Shown here in pieces: positions 17,424 through 27,199 of a stretch of 64,000 nucleotides of DNA. Source of the DNA: Phoma sp. XZ068. Taxonomy: Eukaryota > Ascomycota > Dothideomycetes > Pleosporales > Didymellaceae. Numbering within the stretch: position 1 is the stretch's first letter; each line of letters begins with the position of its first letter. Where the stretch lies: assembly GCA_004835665.1 (NCBI GenBank), contig RBKR01000009.1, forward strand, positions 1-64,000. The letters run 5' to 3'. The translations under genes were made by a program, and so were the position numbers. The notes under the pieces are model-generated. The model was not told where the DNA came from, searched no databases, and was given only the letters and a program-made list of their open reading frames with translations.

Positions 17424-19272
17424 ACGTAAACCACCACCGAGAGCGACAACCCACCGAGAGCGACAAAATCTGCCAAGACCACTCCTCCTCCTTTCATCCT
17501 AACATGTCTCAACAACACAACGCGCAATATCAACAAGACGAAGGTAGGGTCCAGCTTGCCCTTCTAGCCTATCGTTCAGATGAATTTCCAAGCCTGCGAC
17601 GCGCTGCTGCAGCATTCAACGTTAATCATCATACCCTATCTAAACGTGCCAAGGGAATACCATTTCGACTCGAAACACGCGTGAACTGCCTCAAGCTTAC
17701 TGCAATAGAGGAAGAGACGATTATCCAATACATACTTGACCTTGACGCGCGAGGCTTTGCGCCCCGGCTGTGTGAGGTGGCAGATATGGCTGATAAACTG
17801 TTGGGTGTGCGTGATGGAAAGCCAGTTGGCAAGCACTGGGCTGCGCGCTTTGTGACGCGCTCAGATAGGCTCAAGATGGCGTTCAATCGAGCAAAGGATA
17901 GGCAGAGGATAATGCAGGAAGATCCTGAGGTCATTGGCGCGTGGTTCAAGTTGGTAGAGGATACCAAAGCCAAGTACGGCGTCCATGACGACGACGTGCA
18001 CAACTTTGACGAGACTGGCTTCCAGATGGGCGTCATTGGGTCCATGAAGGTCGTCACAGGCTCTGATAGACGTACTCGACCAGAGCTCGTTCAGCCAGGA
18101 GATCGCGAGTGGGTTACAGTCATCCAGAGTATCTGCGCTGCTGGCCACGCAACCCCGCCATTTATCATCTACAAAGGGCGTGTCCACATCTCTGCATGGT
18201 ACGAGGAGGCAGATATACCGCGTAATTGGAAGCTCTCTGTCTCAGAGAACGGATGGACAAACAACGCGCTTGGCCTGGAGTGGTTGAAGCACTTTGACAC
18301 GCATACAACAGCGCGTCAGGTGGGGGTATACCGGCTGCTCATTTTGGACGGTCACGAGAGCCACCTTAACCAGGAGTTCAAGGACTATTGCTTGGAGAAC
18401 AAGATCCTTACGCTCTGTATGCCTCCCCATTCATCACACATCCTCCAGCCACTTGATGTGGTCTGCTTCTCGCCATTGAAGCGGAAGTACTCCCAACGCG
18501 TCCGAGACTTGGCACGCCGACGCGTCTTCCACATCAACAAGGAAGGCTTCCTACCTGCCTTCAAGGACGCGTTTTTTGACGTATTCACACAGGCTAATTG
18601 TCGAAAGGCCTTTGAGGCATCAGGACTAGTCCCTGTCAACGCGCAGGTAGTGTTGGATCGCCTGGAGACACGGTTGCGTACCCCGCCTCAACCCCCACTA
18701 CCAACAACCCCGTGGCAGTCGAAGACTCCAAGCAATACGCATGAATTTGGGTCTCAGTCAAAGCTTGTGAGCGAGTCTTTTACTCGGTCACCAGTTGCTG
18801 CCCAAGCTGGCTTCTCACAGCTTGTAAAGGGAGCTGAACTAATGCTGCATCAAAATGCGCTTCTTGCTGCCCGCAATACTGAGCTTGAAGAGCAATTGGC
18901 AGTGATGACCAAGCGGAAAGGGCGCAAAAGGAAGCAGATTCAGCATGGGGGTACATTGGAGTATGGAGTAGGGTCAGCGCAGGTAGCTGCTGAGGCGTCT
19001 GTGGTGGCTTTGTCGTCCAAAAGGACTCGAGGTGGTGGTGATCAAGAAATAGCACAACCAGCTCTACGGCGCTGTGGGAACTGTGGAGGGACTGGGCACA
19101 ACGCTCGTACGTGCAAAAAGGATTCAGAAGACACTTCTGAATCAGATGCGAGCACAAGGTTCATAGGATCCTTGTTTGATAGCGATGAATCTGATAATTC
19201 ATAACTAGTGTTAGTCGTGCCAAGAGATTTTGTCGCTCTCGGTGGGTTGTCGCTCTCGGTGGTGGTTTACGT
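17424..19272. mobile_element. Complete Fot1/pogo-type DNA transposon B, 1849 bp, 48-bp perfect TIRs
   Basis: Perfect inverted repeats of 48 bp (17424-17471 and 19225-19272) start ACGTAAACCACCACCGAG, with TA on both outer flanks (17422-17423 and 19273-19274). As in element A, each TIR contains a direct duplication, here CACCGAGAGCGACAA, spaced about 16 bp. The TIR sequence differs from element A except for the ACGTA tip and the CCAAGACCAC just inside. These are two related families, not two copies of one. The enclosed gene is intact. Confidence 0.95.
17504..19204 (+). CDS. Pogo/Fot1-type transposase (DDE superfamily 1), 566 aa, element B
   Basis: Same architecture as the element A transposase. 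It has an HTH (SLRRAAAAFNVNHHTLSKRA), then a CENP-B-like DNA-binding segment. The catalytic core has acidic residues in HNFDETGFQMG, LLILDGHESHL and PPHSSHILQPLDVVCF. A basic KRKGRKRKQIQ stretch follows, then a CCHC knuckle (CGNCGGTGHNARTC) and an acidic Ser-rich tail. No frameshifts or stops. The strong similarity in layout but clear sequence divergence from element A shows separate family histories. It starts 33 bp after the left TIR. Confidence 0.95.
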   Translation: MSQQHNAQYQQDEGRVQLALLAYRSDEFPSLRRAAAAFNVNHHTLSKRAKGIPFRLETRVNCLKLTAIEEETIIQYILDLDARGFAPRLCEVADMADKLLGVRDGKPVGKHWAARFVTRSDRLKMAFNRAKDRQRIMQEDPEVIGAWFKLVEDTKAKYGVHDDDVHNFDETGFQMGVIGSMKVVTGSDRRTRPELVQPGDREWVTVIQSICAAGHATPPFIIYKGRVHISAWYEEADIPRNWKLSVSENGWTNNALGLEWLKHFDTHTTARQVGVYRLLILDGHESHLNQEFKDYCLENKILTLCMPPHSSHILQPLDVVCFSPLKRKYSQRVRDLARRRVFHINKEGFLPAFKDAFFDVFTQANCRKAFEASGLVPVNAQVVLDRLETRLRTPPQPPLPTTPWQSKTPSNTHEFGSQSKLVSESFTRSPVAAQAGFSQLVKGAELMLHQNALLAARNTELEEQLAVMTKRKGRKRKQIQHGGTLEYGVGSAQVAAEASVVALSSKRTRGGGDQEIAQPALRRCGNCGGTGHNARTCKKDSEDTSESDASTRFIGSLFDSDESDNS

Positions 19273-19274
19273 TA

Positions 19275-20600
19275 GTATTTTATTAGAAGAAATTTATATC
19301 TTATTTAAGAGTCTAAAGTATAAGCTATACTTAATATTCTTTTAATATATCTAACTAGTATTATTAAGAAGGTATTAGTATTAAAAGAGTAGTTTAGTAA
19401 AAGCTTAGTAAAAGTAATCTACTTACCTATTAATCTACTTACCTATAAAGTATATTAAGTTACTTAGTAAAAGTAGTTATAACTCTTATTTATATAAAGA
19501 GGCCTTTATATATAGTCTTATCTAAACTAGACTTAGCCTATAATACTAGCTATATATAGTATATATTTAGCTAAATTAAATACTTTCTAGGTTAGATATA
19601 TATATAGTAAGCTATCTTTTTAAACTACTATTTCTAGCTTCTTTCTTTATAATATTTATTTAGTCTTTATTAAGATTTATTACTTAGCTTAATTAGTTTC
19701 TTTAACCTACTAGAAAAAGTAAGATACTATAGTTATATACTTAATTATATTAGTATTAGTACCTTTTATTATTAAAATTACCTCTAGATCTTTTAAAAGG
19801 GCTATATTAGATAGGTAGAAGCTTTAGTATAGTACTTAGAGTAGTTATCTTAAAGAACTTACTCTAGGTCTATAGTATTAAGAGTCTTCTAGTAGTTTTA
19901 ATATAAATATTTATAGTTTTCTTACTTATAATACTTTTTTAATTAGGTCTAGTAGTATATAAAGATATTTAGAAAAAACTTTACCTAGGCTAATATACTA
20001 AAAACTATTATTATATCTTTCTAAGAAGAAAGAGAGAGTTTTTATATCTAGAAAAAGTAAAATCTAAAGATAAAACTCTATAAAGTCTAGAGAGTAAAAA
20101 GCTTATTATAAAAAGCTTATAATAAGGTATTTTATTTTTACCTTTCTATATATTATCTTCTATCTATTACAGAATATAACTTTAAAGAAATATTTATTAT
20201 AATAGTAGAGAGAGTAAAAGAAATTAGATTATTACCTAGAGTATAGCTAAAGTACTTAGATTCTATCTTCTACTATAGAGAACTACTATTAGCTATAAGT
20301 ATTAGATAGGTAGGTAAAGGTAAGTATATAGGTTAACTTGTAGCTAGAGCAACCTTAACCTAACTATAGCCTATAGCCTAAGCAACTCTAACCTAACTAT
20401 AACCTAGTGCTAGTTGCTCTAAACCTATTTACTAGTATAGATATATTAGTAGAGTCTTAGTAAAAGTAATCTACTTATCTGTTAATCTACTTGCCTATTA
20501 ATCTACTTCCCTATAGAGTATATAATAGCAAATATAAGTACTTTTATTGTTAAAACTCGACTCTAAATATAGTAGTAATAGTTAGTTTAGGTAGCTGAAA
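19275..20600. repeat. AT-rich RIP-like block with 16-bp minisatellites and 60-bp direct repeats
   Basis: About 1.3 kb of AT-rich, stop-saturated DNA. A segment beginning CTTAGTAAAAGTAATCTACT occurs at about 19404-19458 and again at about 20455-20528. Each copy contains two to three tandem 16-bp units of TAATCTACTTACCTAT. An inverted pair TAGAGCAAC / GTTGCTCTA flanks about 75 bp near 20345-20425. These features suggest the ends of a decayed mobile element, but its class cannot be told. Confidence 0.6.
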
Positions 20601-20846
20601 AGTACCCCTGTTAGCTTATATTAACCCGCAAGTTGGATTTATTTCGGTTATTCCTCGGCTCCTCTTACTGCCGTAATTGCATTAACCCTGTTATCTTTTT
20701 TGAAACAACTTTCGACGGATTCAGGCAGACTAATCTAATCTACGACATAAACTATAATTTGTCGGACACGCCCTTGACTTCCACATAGCCGCTCCGAACT
20801 TGAACGTTCGTTTGCTGTCCTTCCTTCAGCCCCACACTCATTCGCT

Positions 20847-22264
20847 ATGCGTTCTCTTCTCCCAGCCACTTTATGCCTCGTCCTTCTCGTCTCTCCCGGC
20901 CTCATGGCGTTCATCCATCCTGGACTTCTCGTGAACGATGCCGACATCACTCGCATTAAGACCAAGCTATCTACTCAACAAGAACCTTGGCAAGCTTCTT
21001 GGGACAGCTTGATCAGCATTAAATACTCTCAATCGGACTATGTTCATAATGCGGTAGCCGTTGTCTCCCGAAACCCCGTCGGCAGCATGCCGGCCAATGC
21101 TGATCGACTCTGGCATGATGCTGCTGCGGCATTCAACCTCGCACTTCGGTGGAAAATCGAAGGTAATGCGACGTATGCAAGGACGGCGTCTGAGATCCTT
21201 GGAGCATGGGGGCGAACCCTCACCGGGTTCGAAGGTAACGATGACCGGTATCTCATAGCAGGTCTCCAGGGATACCAGCTGGTCAACGCGGCGGAGCTGC
21301 TGCGGGATTATAATCCATTCGAAACCAGCGGCAATGCGCAAGCATTTACTGCCATGTTTCAGAGGACCTTTCTCTATAACAACGTCTTCTTCCTCAATCA
21401 TCAAGCCCCGTCACAGAACAACCACAAACATTTCCATGCCGGTTGGGAGCTCTGTAATATGGCATCTGCAATGGCTTTCGCAGTATATACCGACAACAGT
21501 ACGCTCTATGATTTTGTGGCAAATTACTTCAAGAGCGGAACAGGTAACGGAGCGATCAACAACGCCATCACCAACCTTGTCGAGGAACCCGGAACTGGTG
21601 TCATTATGGCACAGCCTCAAGAGGCCGGACGAGACCAAGGTCATACTGGTCTTGACTTCCAGCTTCTTGCTGTAATTGCTCAGCAAGCGTGGAATCAGGG
21701 TGACGACCTGTACAGCTACAATAACAGTCGAATCTTGCAAGGGTATGCCGTTATCTCCCTCTTGAAACTCTGACTCACCAGTTCCACAGCGCAGAGTACT
21801 TCGCTCGATACAACCTAGGTAATGAGGTTCCTTTTGTACCGTGGACCAATAATATTGTTACGTTCACTGCGGTCAGTCCTGATTCTAGAGGCGCATACCG
21901 ACCAACATGGGAATTGCTCTACGCTCATTACGCACAAATCAAGGGCATGGAGGCACCATGGACTCATTTATACAAGAACTATACTGTCAAATCTTCCAGA
22001 GGATTTGAACGAGGTGCTGGCTCGTCTGGCGAAGGCTCCGGTCACTATGACGGACTTGGGTGGGGCTCGCTACTCTATCGTCTTGACAAAGACGATGTCC
22101 TATCGGTATTGCCCCCTCATGCCATTAACGCTTCGTCGCCATCAATCCAAATCTCAACGGATCCTGCGTCCGCATCTACGACATCGCCTGTATCTTTCTT
22201 AGGATCCACATCTACTATACTCCCTACCTCTACCAAGGTACAAAACTACTGCGGTACAAATTAG
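20847..22264 (+). CDS. Secreted alginate-lyase-like polysaccharide lyase, 456 aa
   Basis: Two exons, 20847-21742 and 21790-22264, joined by a 47-bp intron (GTATGC..CACAG) that keeps frame (SRILQG-AEYFARY). A signal peptide with hydrophobic core LPATLCLVLLVSPGL is evident. The mature part resembles the alginate lyase/chondroitin-lyase-like alpha/alpha toroid family (PF05426). It shows HPGLLVNDADITRIK, then DRLWHDAAAAFNLALRW, NNHKHFHAGWELCNMASA (a likely catalytic Asn/His region) and EAGRDQGHTGLDFQLL. The C-terminal 40 residues are Ser/Thr-rich. It probably acts outside the cell on uronic-acid polysaccharides. It sits between the transposon block and the decayed metabolic cluster and looks functional. 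Confidence 0.8.
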
Positions 22265-22648
22265 ATAGAATATATGGAAAAATGTAGATAACAAAAACTA
22301 GAGAATACAATGAAGTATACTAGCTATACTCAAAGTAGTTTAAATTATAACCAAAAAAAACTATAGAGTTGTTCCTACCTCCTCTAGACACTAAATCTAC
22401 TTCTTCTGGATCCTAGCCAAGGTCCACCTTTCCACGTTTATTGTCGACAGCCTGCACTGTTCGTTCGTCATTAGCATAACCAATAAGGTATGGTTCTACG
22501 TCCTCATATCGCTAGCTAGCGTTGTCATCAGTGTCGAGCACGAACAGAGTGTTTTATGTATTCTTGATCTGAACTCTACTGTGCTTGCCGGCATATCTGA
22601 TACATGCTCTTGAGAGAACGAGTTACCTCATTCCTGCTGTTACAGGAC
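22265..22648. other. Intergenic region, no gene seen
   Basis: AT-rich just after the lyase (22265-22370), then normal composition. A possible leader intron for the next gene may end at the CAG just before 22649. No coding frame of interest. Confidence 0.4.
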
Positions 22649-24131
22649 ATGGCTGGGCAAGTACAATTCTCGCTGGGTCCCTTAGATCATTATCCTCGCA
22701 GCTGCTATCCGTGCTTTTGCTCCTACTTTGGTCTATCTAATGATGCCGAACCAGAGGAAGCCTTTGCATCGCTACAAGGCGGTCTGCGTCGGACGTTCAC
22801 GCAGCACCCTTGGCTTGGCGGCACTGTTCGTCTCCAGTCTTCGGATACATCCGGCTGGCGTCCTGGCCAGCTCGAAGTGCGCTACCACCAACTTACGGAT
22901 AACGGTGATCAAGTCTACAATCTACCCCAGCTTCGTTTCAAGCAGCTTGAGATGGACCTAACGTCCGAGGATCTGGAAGAGACGGGCCTTCCTCTCGACA
23001 CTTTCACCGACAACGAGTTGATTTGGGTGCCGCTCCTTGCGCCCATCGATGCGCAGCATAGTCCCACCGTCCTCGCCGCGCAGGAAAGTTTCTTGCCAGG
23101 TGGATGTCTTCTGACATTAAGTTTGAATCATGCCGTATGTGATGGTACTGCAGCCCTGGACATCTGGAAGCTGTGGGCAGCCAATTGTCATGCGCTGGAA
23201 GGTGGACCGCCAACCGAAGTGCCGGGCCCTGTGAGTGCGGACCGCACCGGGATCGACAGCATCTGGAAGCACGAAGGTTCGGGGCGGGTCATTAGCAACC
23301 TTGACCCTGAATTGTGGAAGATGATGGATCTAGATCCTCCTAACCTGACTGCAAAGCAGGAGAGCACGCCAGCGAACGGAATTGAGGTACCAGCCGATTC
23401 ATCCGTGCAACCACCGCGGATGCAAGCTGCTATGTTCTTTGTTTCTAAATCGCATTCTACAGAGCTGCGCCAGTGGTGTATTGATGGGGCGAAATCCGCG
23501 CTATCGGATGGATGCACTCTGCGCATTGATATGGCGCAGTCTCGCCAAAGCCCATTTCCTGGCCGCGGTTCAGAGCGGACGAGCGGCGGAGCTCGACACA
23601 TCTGAGGCGCAGCTGCACATGGCGCTTGACGGACGGCCCAACTTCTCCCACGCCATGCCTGCACCGTGCCTGGGCAATCTGACGCTCATCAACCAGTGCC
23701 GCCGCACGCTAGCGTCTCTCACCGTGTACGACACAACGCTTGGCCACGTTGCCCTTGATATCCTCGCCGCCGTAGCTGACTCGGCCACCCATGAGGCCTT
23801 GCTGGATGCCTACGCTATCGCTCGAAGCATTGAAGATCTGAGCATCCTTGCTTATGGGCGGGGCTTAGCAGCATTTGACAATGTAATCTCGTCACTTATC
23901 ATGTACCCACTGGAGGACCTTCAGTTTGGCGGCCATCATTGGGTCAGCGGTGGTAGGCCCCAGGCAATGAGACCACTCATGGGGCAATGGAATGCCAGTG
24001 GCCGCATATGTTTTGTCTTGCCACGCAAGAAAAATAGAGGCGTAGAGTTTATCCTAAATGCTCGGCCAGATGAAATGGCGCTCCTGCTACGCGATGTTGA
24101 CTTCAGCCGCTTCACGACCTGCTTTTCATGA
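22649..24131 (+). pseudogene. BAHD/trichothecene-acetyltransferase-like transferase, disrupted by one frameshift
   Basis: Start chosen at the ATG of MAGQVQFSLGPLDHYP, the usual opening of the fungal transferase family PF02458; the upstream in-frame ATG at 22604 is unlikely. The first frame carries the catalytic HXXXD motif in SLNHAVCDGTAALDIW. It runs to about 23500, then the homology continues one frame over (MDALCALIWRSLAKAHFL) to the stop at 24131. There is no GT..AG pair that could join the two, so this is a frameshift of +1/-2. The DFGWG motif expected near the C-terminus appears only as QFGGH. Intact relatives acylate alcohols of secondary metabolites using acyl-CoA. A sequencing indel is the alternative explanation. 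Confidence 0.75.
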
Positions 24132-24613
24132 AGACTTCTTCAGACGTGAGCAAACTTAGCTTATTGCAGGATTTTCTTGTTTAACCGGCGCCTTTTATTG
24201 TGTAGCGATGGCCATCGCATGTTGATGGTGTAATACCGGTAGAGCGGCTCAGCATGCAAGATTACATCTCCGCGGGTGCACGAAAATCGCCGCACACCAG
24301 CCGATCTAGACATGTTACTGCAAACGAGGATCAAATACATCATGCCTGGCACCGTAGATTCTGTGAAGATAAGAGTGTGTTTCTCAGCCTTATTGTGCAC
24401 TACACACTCTTACACTGTATTGTGCGCTAAGCAAGGCGGCTGTCATCACGTCCTTTGACACTCACAACACCTCAGGACGCCATATTACCATAATAAGCTA
24501 CCAGCACTTCACTATTAAATACTCGTGCTCAGAGTATGTCCAGTGCTCATAACCAACCGGCCCGTCCCTGAGACCCCACCAATTTAGCAGATATCATATC
24601 ACCAATCTCCAAC

Positions 24614-25401
24614 ATGACTTCAACCGTCGTTTTCATTATTGGCGCCAACCGTGGCCTAGGATTGGGCCTGTTGCAGAAGTACCTCGCCCAGCCCAACCAT
24701 AACCTCATTGCCGGCAATCGCAATCCCGCCCACCACTCGTCACAGGCGCCAAACTGCCCAAGGGTGAAGGCAGCAAGCTCATTGTCGTCAAGCTCGACGC
24801 CTCGGTTGACCAGGACTCCTTCACTGCTGTCGAGGAACTTCAAAAGAACCACGAAATTGATCACTTTGATATTGTTATTGCCAATGTAGCATATCGTCCG
24901 CCTGGCCGCCTGTCACCGAGCTCAAGCTCAGGGACCTTCGTGATCACATGGCCCCGAACGCCTACGGCATGATCATTCTCTACCAAGCCACCAGACAGCT
25001 GCTACAAAAGTCGTTAAGGGAGCCAATCTTCACGCCCATTGGGTCTTCTGCCGGCTGCATTGCGTGCGTATCCCTCCTATTCTTTCACGATGTTTAAGCT
25101 AACTTCGAGCACTAACCAAGTGCCAATGCCAAATGCTGCCTATGGTCCGACCAAAGCAGTGGTGAACTGGTTCATCGTGCGCATCAACAGCAAGGATGCC
25201 TGGTTGAATGTCTTCGTCCTGGATCCTGGCTGGGTGCAGACCGATCTCGGCAATGCGGGTGCACACCATTTTGGTGCCCCGCAAGCCGATGCGACCATAG
25301 AAGACTCTTGCGTTGGCATGGTCAAGGTACTCGGCGAATCGAGCAAGGAGAAGCACGGCGGCAAGATGACCGGCTGGGAGGGTGACGTCAGGGGATTCTA
25401 G
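24614..25401 (+). pseudogene. Short-chain dehydrogenase/reductase (norsolorinic-acid ketoreductase-like), multiply frameshifted
   Basis: The start MTSTVVFIIGANRGLGLGL has the TGxxxGxG NAD(P)-binding motif, with Thr replaced by Ile. Homology then switches frame near 24750 (LPKGEGSKLIVVKLDASVD), again near 24895-24910 (VTELKLRDLRDHMAPNAYG), and after 25070 (PMPNAAYGPTKAVVNWF, holding the YxxxK catalytic pair) to the stop. The last switch lies beside a possible intron (GTGCGT..CCAAG) that does not restore frame. At least two indels are needed, so this is a pseudogene. Living relatives reduce ketones in polyketide pathways. Confidence 0.7.
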
Positions 25402-25964
25402 GAGCGAGTCAATACACACATAAATGCAGACTGAGATACTGGTGTAGATGAGTGTACATACAGGCAAGCTTGGCTAGTTGTCTATATAGACTTCCTGGAA
25501 AGATGTAGCTCACGAAATAAGACATACTGCAGCTCTGATGATTAAAAAAGCCAGTATACATTTTTTGCTATGTATATCTGTCCTGATTCCCTACATTCTC
25601 AATTTAGTGACCGGAAGCTGAGAAACCTCGCTTTCGCTCATATTCATGCCTACCATCAAGTTCTAATTTCCGTTGAGTGATGTTCACCTCATGCCTGGAG
25701 CCAACGTGATGCGGGCAGACAGTGACGATAATGATGCACATGCAGGCCGAATTAGTGGGTAAAGTGCAGCTGATGGACTGGTTCGCGCTCCTGATTTCGC
25801 ATCTGCAAGAAGACATATATCTCTCAAGCTCTGAACAGTTCCACTTCTGCAATATAAATACCAACAATACTAAGGAGTAGTAGTTATGGTGTCACCAACC
25901 TCACAAGTTCCTCGATAACGATCTGGACGGCAACAACAATCCAGAACTGATCCTGCTCCATGCA
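25402..25964. other. Intergenic region, no gene seen
   Basis: About 560 bp without recognisable coding similarity. It separates the SDR remnant from the P450 fragments. Confidence 0.4.
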
Positions 25965-26190
25965 TCAAGACACCGACAACTCAAATCTGCGGGCTTCTGA
26001 ACTTAATAAGCAGACACTGGCTTCCCTTGCAGCAACAAGGATAATGAAATCGCTGTTTGCGTCGATATCACGCGCCCGCTCGGTCTCGAACAGTGTCATT
26101 GTATGTTCACTATCTTTGCCGTTGTAGAGGTTGCACTTGAGGAAGAAACTCGCTAGTATGAGAGCCATTTCTCGGCGAGTAAGTGACATA
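25965..26190 (-). pseudogene. C-terminal fragment of a cytochrome P450
   Basis: The minus-strand frame begins MSLTRREMALILASFFLKC. This matches the helix that follows the heme-Cys loop in P450s (typically CxG-x-LA-x-x-E-x-x-x-x-L-A). It then has LFETERARDIDANSDFIILV as a plausible C-terminal sheet. A CCTCAG just upstream looks like the 3' splice site of a P450 intron at this position. The rest of the gene, including the heme Cys, should lie above 26190 on this strand. That DNA is instead occupied by another P450 fragment on the plus strand, so the copy is truncated. Confidence 0.45.
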
Positions 26191-26206
26191 CTGAGGATAT
26201 GTGTCA

Positions 26207-26836
26207 TCCGATCAAGAAAACTTGCCGATGGTGCGAGCAGCCAGCAAGGAGATTCTGCGCTGGTTGCCCATCACCCCATTTTTCCGTCCCCCACAGCAAC
26301 ACCCAGGAAGACGAGGAAGACGAGTACATGGGCTATCGGATCCTCAAGGACTTAACTGTCCTGCTGAACCTATGGTGAGTGTTGAACCATCTTAGGCCTG
26401 CATATACATCGCAATGGTGCTAAGCGTGCCTAGGGGCATCCATTTCGATCCAGACCGATACGCAAACCCTGAAGCCTTCGATCCCCTGCGGGTTGCTGGC
26501 GACACAAGCACGTCGTACGACTCAGCTAATAATCCCGACATCAGCAAGCGCGACCACTTCGGCTTCGGTGTCAGCCGCCGTGTGTGCCAAGGCATGCATG
26601 TCATCGACCGGTCACTTTTCCTAGCCATTCCTAGGCTCATTTGGGCATTTGATATCGTCAAGGCGAAAGATGCAGATGGGAACGAAATCACTCCAGACAG
26701 AACGGCAATGGCGGATAGTCAAGTCGCCATGCCGAGTCCGTTTTTGGCTAGCATTACACCTCGCTCTGAGATTAAGGCTGGTAAAGTCCGTGAGGCGTGG
26801 CGCGAGTGTCAAGAGCTTTTAGATGATGATAAGTAG
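26207..26836 (+). pseudogene. C-terminal third of a cytochrome P450, truncated and frameshifted
   Basis: Recognisable from the ExxR helix (ASKEILRWLPITP, E and R present) through the heme-binding loop HFGFGVSRRVCQGMHV to the end. A 59-bp intron (26375-26433, GTGAGT..CTAG) joins NLW to GIHFDPDRYANPEAF in frame. A one-base shift near 26280 separates ITPFF from VPHSNTQEDE. About 300 N-terminal residues, including the I-helix, are missing; upstream sequence is another P450 piece in reverse orientation. The heme loop and Cys ligand are preserved. It was probably an oxygenase of the same decayed cluster. Confidence 0.75.
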
Positions 26837-27199
26837 TGGAAGGAGATTCCGCAGGGCATTGGGTTTGGGACATGGGATTCTTGATGCGTCGACTCGACAC
26901 CGATGCCCTTAGCTACGAATAGGACGTTGGCTGCGTGAAGTGGGAATGCAGTTCAGGTTGATCGTATTAATTCTGCACGGCCTATACTGATATGGGGAGA
27001 GACCATCCTATTTATGCTCAAGTCACAGACAAACATCAAACTCCAAATCTACAGTGCCGGATGTATAGGCTACCATGCCTTCGCAGCACCGACGAGCGCA
27101 TGTTATTTATCTATCCACCCTCGACATCATTGTGCAAACAGTTTTGCCGCTTGTTGGCCGACGACTGGGCGCAGGTTCTGTCATGCCAGTGCACATTAT

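Noticed and set aside
19404..20528. LTR retrotransposon bounded by direct repeats
   Set aside because: The repeats are only about 60 bp, and no gag/pol traces, primer-binding site or TG..CA ends are visible.
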